From positions 192,867 to 256,866 of the forward strand of contig NW_001799067.1 in assembly GCF_000165425.1 (NCBI RefSeq): a stretch of DNA of 64,000 bases, read 5' to 3'. The translations under genes were made by a program, and so were the position numbers. Shown here one piece after another: positions 10,713 to 22,516 of this stretch; position 1 is the stretch's first letter; every line of letters starts with the position of its first letter. The notes beneath the pieces are model-generated. The model was given only the letters and a program-made list of their open reading frames with translations, was not told the origin of the DNA and did no database searches. The stretch comes from Paramecium tetraurelia (lineage: Eukaryota; Ciliophora; Oligohymenophorea; Peniculida; Parameciidae).

Positions 10713-12192
10713 ATGTATTTTAATACAAATATAACTTATTCTGAATATGTAAATGTGCAAAGTTTTAAGAGTAAACATTATAATAAGATACTCCATTAAA
10801 TTATGCTGATTTGAAAGAAAAATTAATTGATAATAAGAGGATATTCTTCTAAGAAAATCAAATATCAGAGTTGTCTCTTCATAATATTATACTCTCAAAA
10901 GTAGAGTTTGCTAGAAGTATATAAAGAAAATGATAATGTAAACTTTCTAGTTGCCTCTAGTATTATAAAAGATCATATGTCTAAAAATCATAGCCTATGG
11001 TAAAATCTTATTTTGATTCTTAATCATACTATACATAAAAGTGTTGGAACTATGTTTCTAATTTAAAATCAATATCTATTCCTTGTATTAGGAACAGAAA
11101 TAACTGTTTAAGTTGCATTCGGACTTGATGAGAATATAAAATAGACAACTTTAAATTTTGTAATAGAATTATTCCTAAATTCAAACTGAATATCTTCTGA
11201 ATAAATTTTGATTTCTTATCAATTATTTTATTTAATAATATTAACTCTTATATGAAGGGGGCTCAACTTTCACTTCTAAAAATATACAATAGCCATCTCC
11301 AAAATATAAATGGTATTCGTTTTAAGTATTATCTAGTTTCTTCAAATACTACTATTCATATAATATCACCAGAGCCAATATTTTAATCTATAAGCGCTCT
11401 AATTTTGAAAGGAGAATTTACTAATCAATTAGCGCATTGGCTTTGAATAAATTATTTTAAAAAAGAGGTAGTTTCATTTTAGAAAACTAATAGGCTGAAA
11501 GATTGATAAATAAAGGTATAATGAATTTCATTTAGGGGTATGAATATGCACATGGCTTTATCTCCTCATATATACGTGTATTAAGATTATAATTAGAATT
11601 AAAATAAATACGCAATTGAATGTTACGATTAAGCTATTTCCATTATTCCTAGTTATGATAGCGCATGGAATAATAAGGGTAACTAATGTGACATATTACT
11701 ATTGTTNNNNNNNNNNNNNNNNNNNNNNNNNNNNNNNNNNNNNNNNNNNNNNNNNNNNNNNNNNNNNNNNNNNNNNNNNNNNNNNNNNNNNNNNNNNNNN
11801 NNNNNNNNNNNNNNNNNNNNNNNNNNNNNNNNNNNNNNNNNNNNNNNNNNNNNNNNACAAAGCTATTTCCATTAATCCTAAATTTGATATAGCATGGAGT
11901 AATAAAGGTAAATTATTTTATAATTAGGTTTTGCATAAATTCTTCGTAACAACAATTGCTTTTACATAATTTAAAGAAATATCAGGAAGCTGTCGATTGC
12001 TATGATAAAGCTCTGTCTATTTGTATTAATCCTCTTCGTCTAAAAAGAAAAGGTACACCTTTATAAATTAATATAGCTGATTCACTATTTGAGTTGCAGT
12101 AGAAAGAAAAAGCTAAAAAGTTTTATTAGTATGCATTAAACAAAGGATCAAATGAGACGGATTATATACTAAGATAACTAGCCAAATTATGA
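10713..12192 (+). CDS. Tetratricopeptide-repeat protein, interrupted by an assembly gap
   Basis: The C-terminal part has clear TPR units: YAIECYDQAISIIPSYDSAW before the gap, AISINPKFDIAWSNKG after it, then KKYQEAVDCYDKALSI. Introns at 11908-11927 (20 nt) and 12053-12076 (24 nt) fit, though the frame between them is not fully resolved. The end is LNKGSNETDYILRQLAKL with TGA 12190-12192. Upstream of about 11600 the coding signal shifts frame repeatedly and ATG 10713 is only a candidate start. TPRs mediate protein-protein contacts, so the specific role is unknown. The 150 Ns probably hide more repeats. Confidence 0.65.
11707..11856. other. Assembly gap of 150 Ns
   Basis: A block of 150 Ns lies inside a TPR-coding repeat region, where near-identical repeat units commonly defeat assembly. 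The true length of the missing sequence is unknown. Confidence 0.99.
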
Positions 12193-12700
12193 AACACCAT
12201 TATATTAATAGATCAAATCCTTAATTTATTCTTTTTCAAATTACAAATAATATTTCTTAAGAATCCCATCTAATAAACTCATATCAAGTAAGAGTAAGTT
12301 TTCTTTCGTGTTAAATTTTTCAAAGTAAAACTTATTTCCTTTTACGAGAATACCTAATTTTTAAACCTTATGAGTTGTGATTTCTTCATATATTGTTATA
12401 GACCTCTTAAATTTCATTTTACAATGTGAAAGAGCTTCATAAGGATAATTTATGATAAATGCTTCTAGAAAAAAAATTATTATCATAGATTTACCTACAC
12501 TATTTAACATTGCTATTATTCATTTAGAATGTTTTTATAATTAATTTAGAGCTTTTGATCTTTTTCTGTTAAAAATAAGTTCAATAAATATAGTATTTTT
12601 TTTTCCAGATATTGTTTAGAAATGTTCAAAACTCACTAAATCATTAGCTTTAATAGTAGGAGCTTACTACTAACTATTTTATTAATTTGATAATTTATCT
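12148..12700 (-). CDS. Doubtful gene with a GKS-containing segment
   Basis: A minus-strand frame contains IIAMLNSVGKSMIIIFFLEA, reminiscent of a P-loop, and a tail (YEEITTHKVQKLGILVKGNK). An in-frame TGA interrupts it just before this segment, and the end overlaps the 3' end of the TPR gene. No Walker B or other NTPase motif was found. It could be a degraded NTPase or chance openness of AT-rich DNA. Confidence 0.25.
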
Positions 12701-12736
12701 TACAAAAATAAATTATATCTATATACAATAGAGTAT

Positions 12737-13039
12737 ATGTATTTGGAAAATAGTCAGAAAATAGTAGAAAAAGTTACTAAAATATATGATCTAAAACAAC
12801 AAAATAAATAATATTGGTTTAAGGAATCAATTTAATAAAACCAATTCATTGGAGTCAGCCAATAAACTTATTCGTATTTAGTTAATAAAAAAGTGTATTC
12901 AAGATTGAACAATGAAACCAAAAACTCTTCTTTTCCTTTACATAGAATTAATATTTCTAAATAGATTTACTCAATATTAAATAGCCACTAAAATTACTGC
13001 TTTTTTATTTACCATTCAAGTTATTCTTTAGCGCATTGA
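12737..13039 (+). CDS. Hypothetical, weakly supported
   Basis: ATG 12737 opens a 100-codon frame (MYLENSQKIVEKVTKIYDLK...). Coding-like fragments continue in other frames to about 13500 (for example KILPIYFTKIDQMNVIMFKY). The opposite strand of the same interval also has coding-like fragments (FDIWDNEWFQVCANGNR), so strand and reality are uncertain. No homology recognised. Confidence 0.3.
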
Positions 13040-13600
13040 GTATCTCTGTACAATAAATCCTAACTGAGAACATTTGGACACTTTACAATACAATGAGAAA
13101 GATATTACCAATTTATTTTACAAAGATTGATCAAATGAATGTAATCATGTTTAAATATGCTTAGTTCCTATCAATGAAGGCAAACAAAAGGCCTCAAAAA
13201 AAAAATAGCTGCATTCCTGTATAATTCCATAAAATAATTAACAATTTCTGATTCACCAAGATTCATTAGCTGCATTTTTTGTTTAAATTAGTTGTGATAA
13301 CTAAATTGATAGATGGGTTAAAGTGAAAAAATTCAAAATCTAAATATTTTGCATAAGCATTAGAAATAGTTGATCCACAAATTACTTGAACTCATCTATT
13401 TCCATTCGCACATACTTGAAACCATTCGTTATCCCAAATATCAAATTTCAAAAATTATACTTTGACTCTTACTAATTTATGAAAGGAAACATTCTTCCTG
13501 CTAATCCTGTATGTTTTTTTCAAAATTTTATTCTATTCTGAATAATTTTTATGAATAAATTATAATATTTTGTTATTTATAATTATCACAATATGATTGT

Positions 13601-15728
13601 TCAATGTAAATTGGTACATCCCTCCTTAATAGCTTTAAGTTCAATTTCAGTTGCAGTTGTTTGGGAAATAGTCGATTTCCAATTAGTAGTCAAAACCTGA
13701 GAAGCAAACTATATAAGTAATGCATCTGAGATAATGCAACCATGACTGCAATTGTCAATTCCCTAGAAAAATATAATAAATTACAGTTTATCCATACTTA
13801 CAAGAACATGTTAGACCCAAATAGCCGGATTCAGTGAATTACTTCTATTACTATTCATCTGTTGAATCATAAATTGATGAGACAGCATCGCCACTATATT
13901 ATGAACAATATTCAACTAATTTGGTTGGAATATTAGTTTATCCATTCTTGTGTTCATAAATCCACTTGATGGCTGGTGTCATAGCTGATGAAGCTAGAAC
14001 AGTTGCATCGCCATATGCTTTTTAAATATGATCAGGTAAATAGAAATCATCAGAAGAATCAACAATAGGTTAAGGTTGTTTATCATATTCGAATTGGGCT
14101 GGAGTCAATTGATTAGCTGCATAAATAACTACCATGGGGACTCCTGGATGTTCAAGATTATCAGCCTTGACTCTTTTAGTCTCTTAAACGTACTCTAATA
14201 ATTGTTAAAGAGCATCAGAATTAATATTCTCTGAAAGTGCCTCAATCATAGATTCTTCAGTCGAATAATACAGTTTATCCACAACCCTTAAGAAGTGTTC
14301 ACTCATATCACTCATTAATAATTAACAATGATTTGATCTTTCTTCAAAATCAGCACCACAAATTTAATCAGGTTCAGGGAACCAATTCAAAGGGTTAGGT
14401 CTGGAAGGTCTTTTGCCAGTAGATAGAAATTCTTTATCCCATTTAATTCTATCTAATATTTGTTGCATCCAAGTCTCTGTTCTAAATCTAAAATAAGTAT
14501 CTTTAGGATAGAGATCAACAACACTAGATGAAGTACGTGACATCTTTCTTTGAGCATACCAATTAATGCCAGCATCAATAGATAGAACTTTAAACATGTA
14601 ACTATCATCTCCTCCTACTTATGGCTTGAATGTTTTTGTAGCCCCTAAGAGTGGGCCAGCCATAGTAACAATACCAGCCACTTTTTACTTTTCTTCTGGT
14701 GTCATATTATATATTGCTTCCGTGGCATGCAAAGATCCTAAGGAATGTCCGAATATATATGTAGTTTTGCCAGTTAACTTATAGAAGGTTTCAATTGATT
14801 TCTTGATGTATTTTTGAGATTCTGAAGCTACAATTGATTTTCTAAAATCATAAGGTGCAGCTTGCATAGTCAAACCTGGTATATATCCCATATTTTTTAA
14901 AGTGTCAGAGAATGTATGATATCCCTTAGTGTCACACATAGATGATTTGATGATTGAATCAGTAGAAAGTTCTTAGATAGCTGTGGTTCCACATTCTGCA
15001 TCAGCACTCAAAGGAGTGTTTCCATACCAAGTTATAGATATACCTGGTGCAGCTGAATATCTCTCCTTTGGATCCTTCTTTGATTTATCATAATATAGTT
15101 CAATAAAATCACCAAAACATTTACTTTTCTTATTTGTCATTGCAATTGTAAATGGACTATTTATTGATCCCATCCATAATCTATATTCTTCATTCGGTTT
15201 CTTCAACCAAAACTTAGATGCGCTGCATGTTTACCAACCACAATTTTCGAAGATATCTGGTCTTTTTGCCTACAATGTTTCACAATCAATTTTAACCTGT
15301 ATACATATGGAATTTTATTTTTACTTGTAAAATTGTTGCTATAATACCAGGTACCAAGATAACAGGTTGACATGGACCTGCAATGAATTCGTTAATATAG
15401 TCTTACAAGCTCAATTGACTTGGATCTTTTCCATTTGTACATACATTTGCAGTACTTTCTAAAAGTTCCTTCATTTTTTCTTTTCTCTATCTCTCTTACT
15501 CTTAATAAATTTGTTCGTGGTATTATCTAAAGTGCTCACTTATATTACATACTCAAATTCTGACTAAGGCTTCCAATCTGGATCAGATCTCCTAATTCTA
15601 TTGATTTTTCCCTCGACAGATACAATAAATGTATCATCTTCAAACCAAGAATTTCTATCGGTGTTATCCAAATACGGTGCAATTGAAATTATTCCTATTG
15701 TCACTATAGCAAGCAATTATTTAATCAT
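13601..15728 (-). CDS. Secreted LCAT/phospholipase A-type acyltransferase
   Basis: Lecithin:cholesterol acyltransferase family, alpha/beta-hydrolase fold, acting on phospholipid acyl chains. An N-terminal signal peptide (KQLLAIVTIGIISIAP) is followed by PVILVPGI, the usual first strand, then MGYIPGLTMQAAPYDFRKS and the nucleophile elbow IFGHSLGSLHA (GHSLG), with later family blocks AGIVTMAGPLLGATK and YGDATVLASS. Introns include 15297-15324 (28 nt, GT...CAG). A frame break coincides with a six-T run at 15474-15479, where one more base would rejoin the frames. The predicted length of about 640 aa suits a ciliate LCAT. Ser is evident; Asp and His were not assigned. Confidence 0.88.
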
Positions 15729-16217
15729 TCAATATTATTGCATTTCCTTATCATATGATATCAATTGAAAATTAGCATCATAATCGACGTAATACGTACA
15801 ATTATTGATACATTATCAAATTAAGCAAAATTTAATTTTAACATTACAGCATTTATTTTATCATTATATTTTTTCTTCAAATTTAACAAACATCAAATTT
15901 CCGATACTATTATCAAATTTTAATTTCATACATCATGTCCACACTAGGTCATCCAAATCTCTTAATTTATATTGTACTCTATTTCACTTTGGAGTAATTA
16001 TACAAGGAATTCTTTACATAAATGAGACATGACTAATAATCAGTTTATAAAATTATAAAAATCAATTTTTAAATACCAAATCAAACAATTAATTAAACAT
16101 GATAATAACAAATTTTCATATCAGTTATATAATTCTCAGTACTGATTTTGAAATTTTAAGGGATCAGATCAATTTATAATATAAAAATCTAACTTTTTAA
16201 AGTCTTATATGAAATTT
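15729..16217. other. Spacer with a possible tiny minus-strand gene
   Basis: Between LCAT and the arrestin-like gene. A minus-strand frame from ATG 16030 (MSHLCKEFLVQLLQSEIEYN) and nearby fragments (LRDLDDLVW, MKLKFDNSIGNLMFVKFEEK) look coding-like but are split by a frame change and a TGA. A 75-codon plus-strand frame at 15805 has no support. Confidence 0.3.
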
Positions 16218-17379
16218 TCAATTTTTCATTGGATTAGACATTTACTATAGATCTTTATTGAGTGCATTTGCTTAACCTTGAGTATTAGATTAGATTATAA
16301 TAGGTTAAAATACTTATGGATTCCAATTTTCAGGTTAGATCAATGGTTGAATATACTCTTTAGGGGGAATAGCCAAAACGGTAATTGGAATCTTCACAGT
16401 GGGTCTAGGTGAACAACAAGAACAACCTAACTAGATTTATACTTACCCTCATAATGTGGCTGAACTTTCAAATAATATATTGAATTCACGCAATTTCCTA
16501 TAATTGATGGAGTTAAGTGCTAAGGAGGATTTTTTAAATTAATCAATTATAATTGGTAATCTTACTTTTAAATAGGTTAAATTTTATTTCCTTTTTAAGG
16601 ACCTTTATGGTGTTAATAATTTAATTGAAATTCAAGAATATGTTCGCTATCTGAATTAGATCTCAATCTTAATCTATTTACAAGTACAGAATCTACTTTA
16701 TCTACGTCAAGTTTACAATTTGAGTTGTCTATATCATAACTAAAGTTTAGAAATTCAGTTGGAAAATAAATATTTTTTTCTACTTTCACTTCAATGGAAG
16801 AAGTCTAAAATATGATTAATTATTCATACTCCTCTTTTAATACAGCATCCACTAACAATCTAAGAAGATTCCCTCTTTTATTTCGACGAAATAATTTCTT
16901 TAATTGGTTCCCTTAAGATTAGTACTTATTTATTTTTAATATCATTTATCGATTTAGATGTTGAGACTACTCTAGCAATTACCTTATATGTTAAGCTTGC
17001 AAGAACGTCATCTTTATAATAAAATGTTCCAGGTAAATTTGCAGAGAGATGGACTTTAAAAGGAAATATAAATGAGCCAACCATAAGATTATCATCTTCA
17101 AATGTATGGGCAACCACTGTGATTTGATGAAAAATATTTTTTCCTTCATGTGTTCTTCTTCGAGTACCTGATCCTGTTTCCCAATTTGTTTTTTCTTTAC
17201 CCAATATAGTAAGCTTGACTTCTTTTCCACAAAATCCTTATTTGATAATATGAAGATATATGTTTCCTAAGTAACTTAAATGTAATCTTCTTACCTTATA
17301 CAATATCTCCAGCAAAATATAACTATTTTTCTGTTCTTATCATAATTCCACCAAATTCAGATCCTGATTTGTTACCCAT
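16218..17379 (-). CDS. Arrestin-like protein
   Basis: Arrestin-fold adaptors sort membrane cargo and receptors. After MGNKSGSEFGGIMIRTEKQL and YFAGDIV (the usual start of the N-domain), a 28-nt intron (17267-17294) leads into GNIYLHIIKQGFCGKEVKLT. The arrestin hallmark strands then follow: FIFPFKVHLSANLPGTFYYK and LASLTYKVIARV. The second half is beta-rich (GNCVNSIYYLKVQPHYE) with a Cys/Pro stretch (GCSCCSPRP) and a C-terminus with PPKEYIQP. At about 360 aa it is full length for an alpha-arrestin or VPS26-like protein. Ubiquitin-ligase PPxY motifs were not seen. Confidence 0.82.
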
Positions 17380-17565
17380 TTGATATTTTATATATAATAA
17401 ATATATAGGTTTGTTATTTGTTGATTGAATCCTAGTATTTCTGATCAATTCTGATTTCAATATGGTAAATTATCAGATAATATTAGATTCAACTTTAAAA
17501 ATGAACAAGCAGATCTAACTAGTTTTGACCTTAATAATTCTATATATAATTATATATTTTATATT

Positions 17566-18973
17566 TCAGAATGATATCACCCCTGATTTCGATCTTATCA
17601 GTGCCTCTTCACATTATTCTAATAATATTGATATAAATACTTTTTCTACAAAAAGTCCATCCATTATTTGGCTGGATCTTTAAAGCCTTCTAGTAACAAA
17701 TAATAGCCTCTTAATATCATTATAACTCTTATAGACACAGACCTTAGCGTAATTGAATGAAAAACCTTTTTGAGAAAGTGAGGCCTCATTAAATTTCCCA
17801 AGCAATCTTTAACTATGAGCTTAGATTATTTTAAATTTGCTAACCTTTACAAAGCAATATATCTATATGATTAGGGAAGATTTCTAGTATCTGATCAGCA
17901 AAAATAATTGCCTTTTCAAAAATACCAAACTTGAATATAGATCTAAGATCGAAATGATTGATAAACTTTACACTAGTATTGTTATAATTTATTCATACCA
18001 AATATCTAAAGAATAAATAAAGTCTGATTGTGTTATTTAAGCATTCTCCTTAAAAATGATATAAACATATTCACCTTTGCATCGCAACGCATTAACATAG
18101 TTTGAATCATATTTTAGGACTTTGTCTACCCATTATTCTGACTCTTTATATTTGTCGAGCATATATATGACTTGTCTTGATCATATTAAAAATTTTAAGC
18201 ACTTAGATAATATTTATATTAAAATCATCTTTGCAGTATAATGATTTAATGTGATTTGGATCAATTTGTAAAGCTTTATCTGCCCATATTATAGCTTCTG
18301 CAAATTGGCCAAGTGATTTTAGATAATGCAGATAAATTTTCAGCATTCAAAACCTAAGATTGATTTAATATCTTAATTGTTGATTCTAACATTTCTTTCT
18401 CATTTAAAATGCCTTGTTATTTGCCTAATTAAATTAAAGTCTACCTCCAATTCCATTCATTTCCAACTGTTTGTTATTGTTTTCATTTTATAAACAATAA
18501 TTCAAATCTTCTATTCTCAACTTAAAAATCAGTTTGGTTAAATAATTTTACAAGTTTTTGACGCAGTTAGTTATAGAATACTATGCTTATACTTTATATT
18601 CTTAGAAATATATCATTTCACCAATTGCTACGTTTAGTTATTAAACGTTCATTCTTCCTACTCTTTCTTTGTTTAGTATATATTTTAATTTAATCCCCTA
18701 CTTGAATTTTTCGAATGAGAGAATGATTGACTCAAATTACTCTGAAATATTATTCAATAATTTCAGACAATCCTACTCTTAATAACTTAGTTGTTCATAA
18801 AATTGAGGCATGTCAATCCATGATTCTAAATGAGCATGATGAAATTTATTTTAAACACATTTCATACAAAATAATCTGAAATCTTTACAAAACTCATTTA
18901 AGCATATCATTTTAATGTTATATTCATGCTCACTATTTTGGCATTTTATCTCTAAACATTTCCCTTTACTCAT
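17566..18973 (-). CDS. Zinc-binding (B-box-like) N-terminus plus TPR protein
   Basis: Starts MSKGKCLEIKCQNSEHEYN with Cys/His spacing (C..., C...C, C..C, H..H: LNEFCKDFRLFCMKCVQNKF then HHAH) typical of ciliate B-box-like fingers. It continues through a helical region to TPR-like units (LGQFAEAIIWADKALQIDPN; FGIFEKAIIFADQILEIFPN). The TPR part is spread over several frames, so introns or base errors are frequent. The stop chosen is TGA 17566-17568 in the last coding-like frame. Probable scaffold protein. Family assignment is reasonable; exon structure is unresolved. Confidence 0.6.
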
Positions 18974-19322
18974 TTTATTATATAAAAATTTTATATTAAC
19001 CTAGAAAACATTTTATAAACTCTATTACTATCAAATAGGTTTCAACACCCTTAAAATGAATAATTCAAATATGATATTTTCATCAATATAATAGAAAAAT
19101 ATATTCATTTTTGATGTATATATATGAATATTATCTAACAATAATATTCAATATAAAAATTAACAAAATCAATCTCAAATAATTATGGATTTAAGAAATA
19201 TGTAAATAACTATTCATTAGGCTTATCTATGAATAATCAAAGAAAATACAGATCTAACAATATTGACAGAGTAAAATAACTAAATCCTTATTTAAAAATA
19301 AACAATTAAATTTATAGAATAC
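18974..19322. other. Intergenic spacer
   Basis: AT-rich, with no open frame or repeat of note between two minus-strand genes. Confidence 0.6.
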
Positions 19323-20160
19323 TCATATAATTACATTTGCAACTTTTTCTATAAATCTTTTAGCATAATCATCTGGATTTTGAGCAGAAGTATTTAAGGC
19401 AATATTTACATGAATAGCCTTTTTAGTGTGCTTTTCGATGATTTTTTATGCATTCCACTCTTGTAAATAATCAATTATGGCTAATGTGATAAAAATTCCT
19501 TTTTCAACCGCATTTATGCATGGTATACATAACAGATCAGATGAGAAATAATTAGGAATCTTAGAAATATGAAATTAGATTTACATCTGCTTCTTTAATA
19601 TGTGGGTTATGCCAGCTATATGAATACCAATCCATTTTAATAATCAGGAGGGAATAATCCATCAACTTGATTCTGCTAAAAAAGTTTGCGTCATTAATTA
19701 AACATTTTCTCAATCTTTCTCTATATTGTTAAGGTATATGCAGTTATTATTCTAAATTCTGGAAATCAATGTCTTTTAACGTAATTTTCTTTAATTCAAT
19801 ATCATTGGTTTTTTTGTTTTTCTTTAAGACTTATCTTGAGTGTTCAGATCCTTTGATATCATAAGTTCTGACTCTGTACATAGAAGGTATTTACATAGCA
19901 TTTCTCATCACGACTACATTGATCGATTCTTCAACCTAAATTATTGAATAAATATAATACGTTTTATCTGAATAACTTGTAAATGCCATAGATTGGCGAA
20001 ATGACTGTTTCATTTTCACTTAAATGAAGGAAGTAAGGTATCAGATTTTTTCTAATAACAGCTAATGTTCGTTAACTTCAATAGAAAATAACTTCCAAAT
20101 AAAAAGAATTTAAAACACAAGTAATCATATCAGTTAATACTTCATCAAAATATAGCAATA
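19323..20160 (-). CDS. Phosphatidylinositol-phosphate kinase (PIPK), C-terminal catalytic part
   Basis: Makes PI(4,5)P2 or related lipids at membranes. Diagnostic PIPK blocks are present: YDIKGSEHSRQ (the DLKGS motif, here IKGS), ITLKDIDF, IKLMDYSLLIIKMD (MDYSLL), and IIDYLQEWNAQKIIEKHTKK followed by PDDYAKRFIEKV at the C-terminus. Upstream is VVVMRNAMQIPSMYRVRT. The N-terminal lobe with the glycine-rich loop is not recognisable; coding signal fades near 20100-20160. A frame change lies near 19540-19560. It is short for the family, so it may be N-terminally truncated or have an unresolved 5' exon. Confidence 0.8.
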
Positions 20161-20282
20161 TCATATGGGAGTAACATTAAGAAATAAATATTTTTCTAAT
20201 TATTGTCTAATTTTAATTTTGAGATTAATTCATTAAGTTAGACAATCAGAAATAGATTTGGTTATTGTTCAAAAAAAGTGAA

Positions 20283-21162
20283 ATGAAATTGGATGAGTTG
20301 AAATTCTAATATGAATATTTGAATACAGTAGAAGATAAAATTGATAAAATATATGTCCATCAAACTCAAATAGGTTTTATGCTTGAATAATTTTATTATC
20401 ATAATATTACATTAAATCCGTTTTATTGAATGGAGAAGTCTGAAAGACGATCATTAGGAGGGACAGTCACAACATTGAGATCATCTAGAGGTGCTGTATT
20501 AGTGAACTAAGATGGATCATATGCATATGGTTCAAGAAATGTTTATATTAGTTTGTCCAATGAAAAATGAATCAATAGTATAAAGTGAAAAGGTAATTCA
20601 AGAGCCACAATAAATTATGTTGCCAGTTTTTGGAGATGATGAACTGGCTTTTTATATCAATCCTTAAGACTTGCCAGATTTGGTTGATGAAGTTTTGGAC
20701 ACATATTTAACACATTCAAGAGTTTTTCTGGTTTTTATGTGCGTTTAGATGGTGGTAGAAATCATATTTGATTCAATGGTTTGGATTAATTAGGACAGAA
20801 TCGAAAAACTAGTAAGTTTATCAGAATTTACATAAGCTAGCTCTAATTTACAACAAGGTGCCTTTAGCTGACATCCATCAAATGATAATTTTATGCTCTT
20901 GCATTAACATTCTATTTTAATGCATCTATTATGCATCTGGAATTACTGGTGCATGGCGTAAATCTTATAAGACACTTAATGTTTTTGGAAATTTATCAAT
21001 TTTAGGAATGTTTTTACAAATATTTCTGTCTTACACTTATCAGTAATTTTGCATATTGAAAATAGATTCAATATATTGATATTTGCATTCAGAGTGTTGT
21101 CGTGTATTTATGCAAAGTTCCTGAGTCACTTGATCCTCAGTTTGATCCTGTTACCTCATTGA
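20283..21162 (+). CDS. Hypothetical multi-pass membrane protein, possibly preceded by a 48-codon ORF
   Basis: ATG 20283 opens a 48-codon frame ending TGA 20427-20429, immediately followed in the same frame by ATG 20430 (MEKSERRSLGGTVTTLRSSR). After one frame change the reading gives IMLPVFGDDELAFYINPQDL. Four hydrophobic segments follow: VFLVFMCVQMVVEIIFDSMV, MIILCSCINILFQCIYYASG, LSILGMFLQIFLSYTY and NILIFAFRVLSCIY. The last stop is TGA 21160-21162. It resembles a tetraspanning protein of about 230 aa with a cytosolic N-terminus. No family recognised. Confidence 0.5.
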
Positions 21163-21518
21163 CATTTATTATTAATATCATATGCGCTAAAAATAAGAAC
21201 TATTTAAATTTATAACTATTGCTCATCGACTTAAATAGTAAATTGATATCTCAAAGAAGCAATTCCATTAGAAAAAAATATCACTGATATTATCGAAAAT
21301 AAAAATTAATATGTTTGATATAATGAGATGAGACGCATTTTCATAATGTGATAATTTAAGCTAGGTTATTATTCTTTATTTATTTTCATTATTAAAGTGA
21401 TTGATTTTGCTTAAATCAATATTTATTAAATAGTATAGATCTATAATATAAAATAATAAATTATAAAATTTGATTAAAATAGTAGAATTAAATTTGATAT
21501 TTAACAATAATAGATAGA
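21163..21518. other. Intergenic spacer between convergent genes
   Basis: No supported gene or repeat. Strongly AT-rich. Separates a plus-strand membrane-protein gene from the minus-strand CFAP97-like gene. Confidence 0.6.
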
Positions 21519-22437
21519 TCATTGAGATTCCTCGAATTATTCCAATCCTGCAAGATGAATGTTCTGATCAACATTTATAGCGTCTACTAGTTATATGATA
21601 TTATTATTATAGATCTCTTTCAAAACTAATTAGCCATCTTCTTATGGCATTTCAAAGACCTTTGTATTTGGACACTCTTTGTCATCAACAGTAATTTTAA
21701 ATAAACTATTATGAATATTTATAATATTTACTCATCTTCGTAGAACACTTCTATGTAATACTATTTATCATTAATTGTTTTATTTTATTTATAGAGCATA
21801 ACTTTCTTTGAAGGTTAATTATTCGGTGTTTAATTAGGCTAAGTAGGTAAATAACCGATAAAACTACTCTCTTTAATGATGTATTTTATTTACTTGATAG
21901 ATCAATGCTCTTTTACTTATAGGAACTATGGATTCTAGACCTTTTAAGAGGGTATTCAGCTATCTATTAGACCAACTATTATTGCTTTGAGGTTTGCTTC
22001 AAAATAACTTTAGTATTATAATTGGGTTTTCTGGTTACTAATCTGTTCATTAATCTTTCATTTTCAATTGTGATTCTGACTAACTCTTTCTTCCTTTTTT
22101 CTTTATTGAGTGAATATCTCCTATGGACTGATTAAGATTAATTGAAATTTGCAGCAGGTTGATTGCTAGTTTACCAATTAGAAGTGGCTCTTTTGCGCTC
22201 ATTATCTAGTTAGAGATTGGAAAATTACTCATGATATTTTGAATTTTTTCTAGTAAGATACGATTTTCCCTTTCAATTTCAGTAAATCTCTCTTCTTATA
22301 ATTAGAGTTTCTTATTTTAGTTTTAATATAACCTTTCCATTTAAGTTCTAACTGTTAATTGTTTTTAAGTAATATACTTAAAGGTTGTGCTATCTAAAGA
22401 TTATGTTTATGAATTTATCTTAATCGTTCTTTTTCAT
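21519..22437 (-). CDS. CFAP97/hemingway-like ciliary protein
   Basis: The CFAP97 (hemingway) family is associated with motile cilia assembly. The paired-helix signature is visible: FTEIERENRILLEKIQNIMS, then HRRYSLNKEKRKKELVRIT and ENERLMNRLVTRKPNYNTKV. A ciliate-style C-terminal module follows (NKTINDKQYYIEVFYED, LFKITVDDKECPNTKVFEMP), ending LAGLEQFEESQ at TGA 21519-21521. Introns at 22352-22377 (26 nt, CAG end) and 21706-21731 (26 nt, TAG end) restore the frame. One frame break coincides with an A-run at 22221-22224. Product about 280 aa. Confidence 0.8.
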
Positions 22438-22516
22438 AGTTATAACATATTTTATTTCCTTTTAATAAGATCTCTATCCATTTTAATATTTAAATATTAT
22501 AAATAAATTATTTGTT

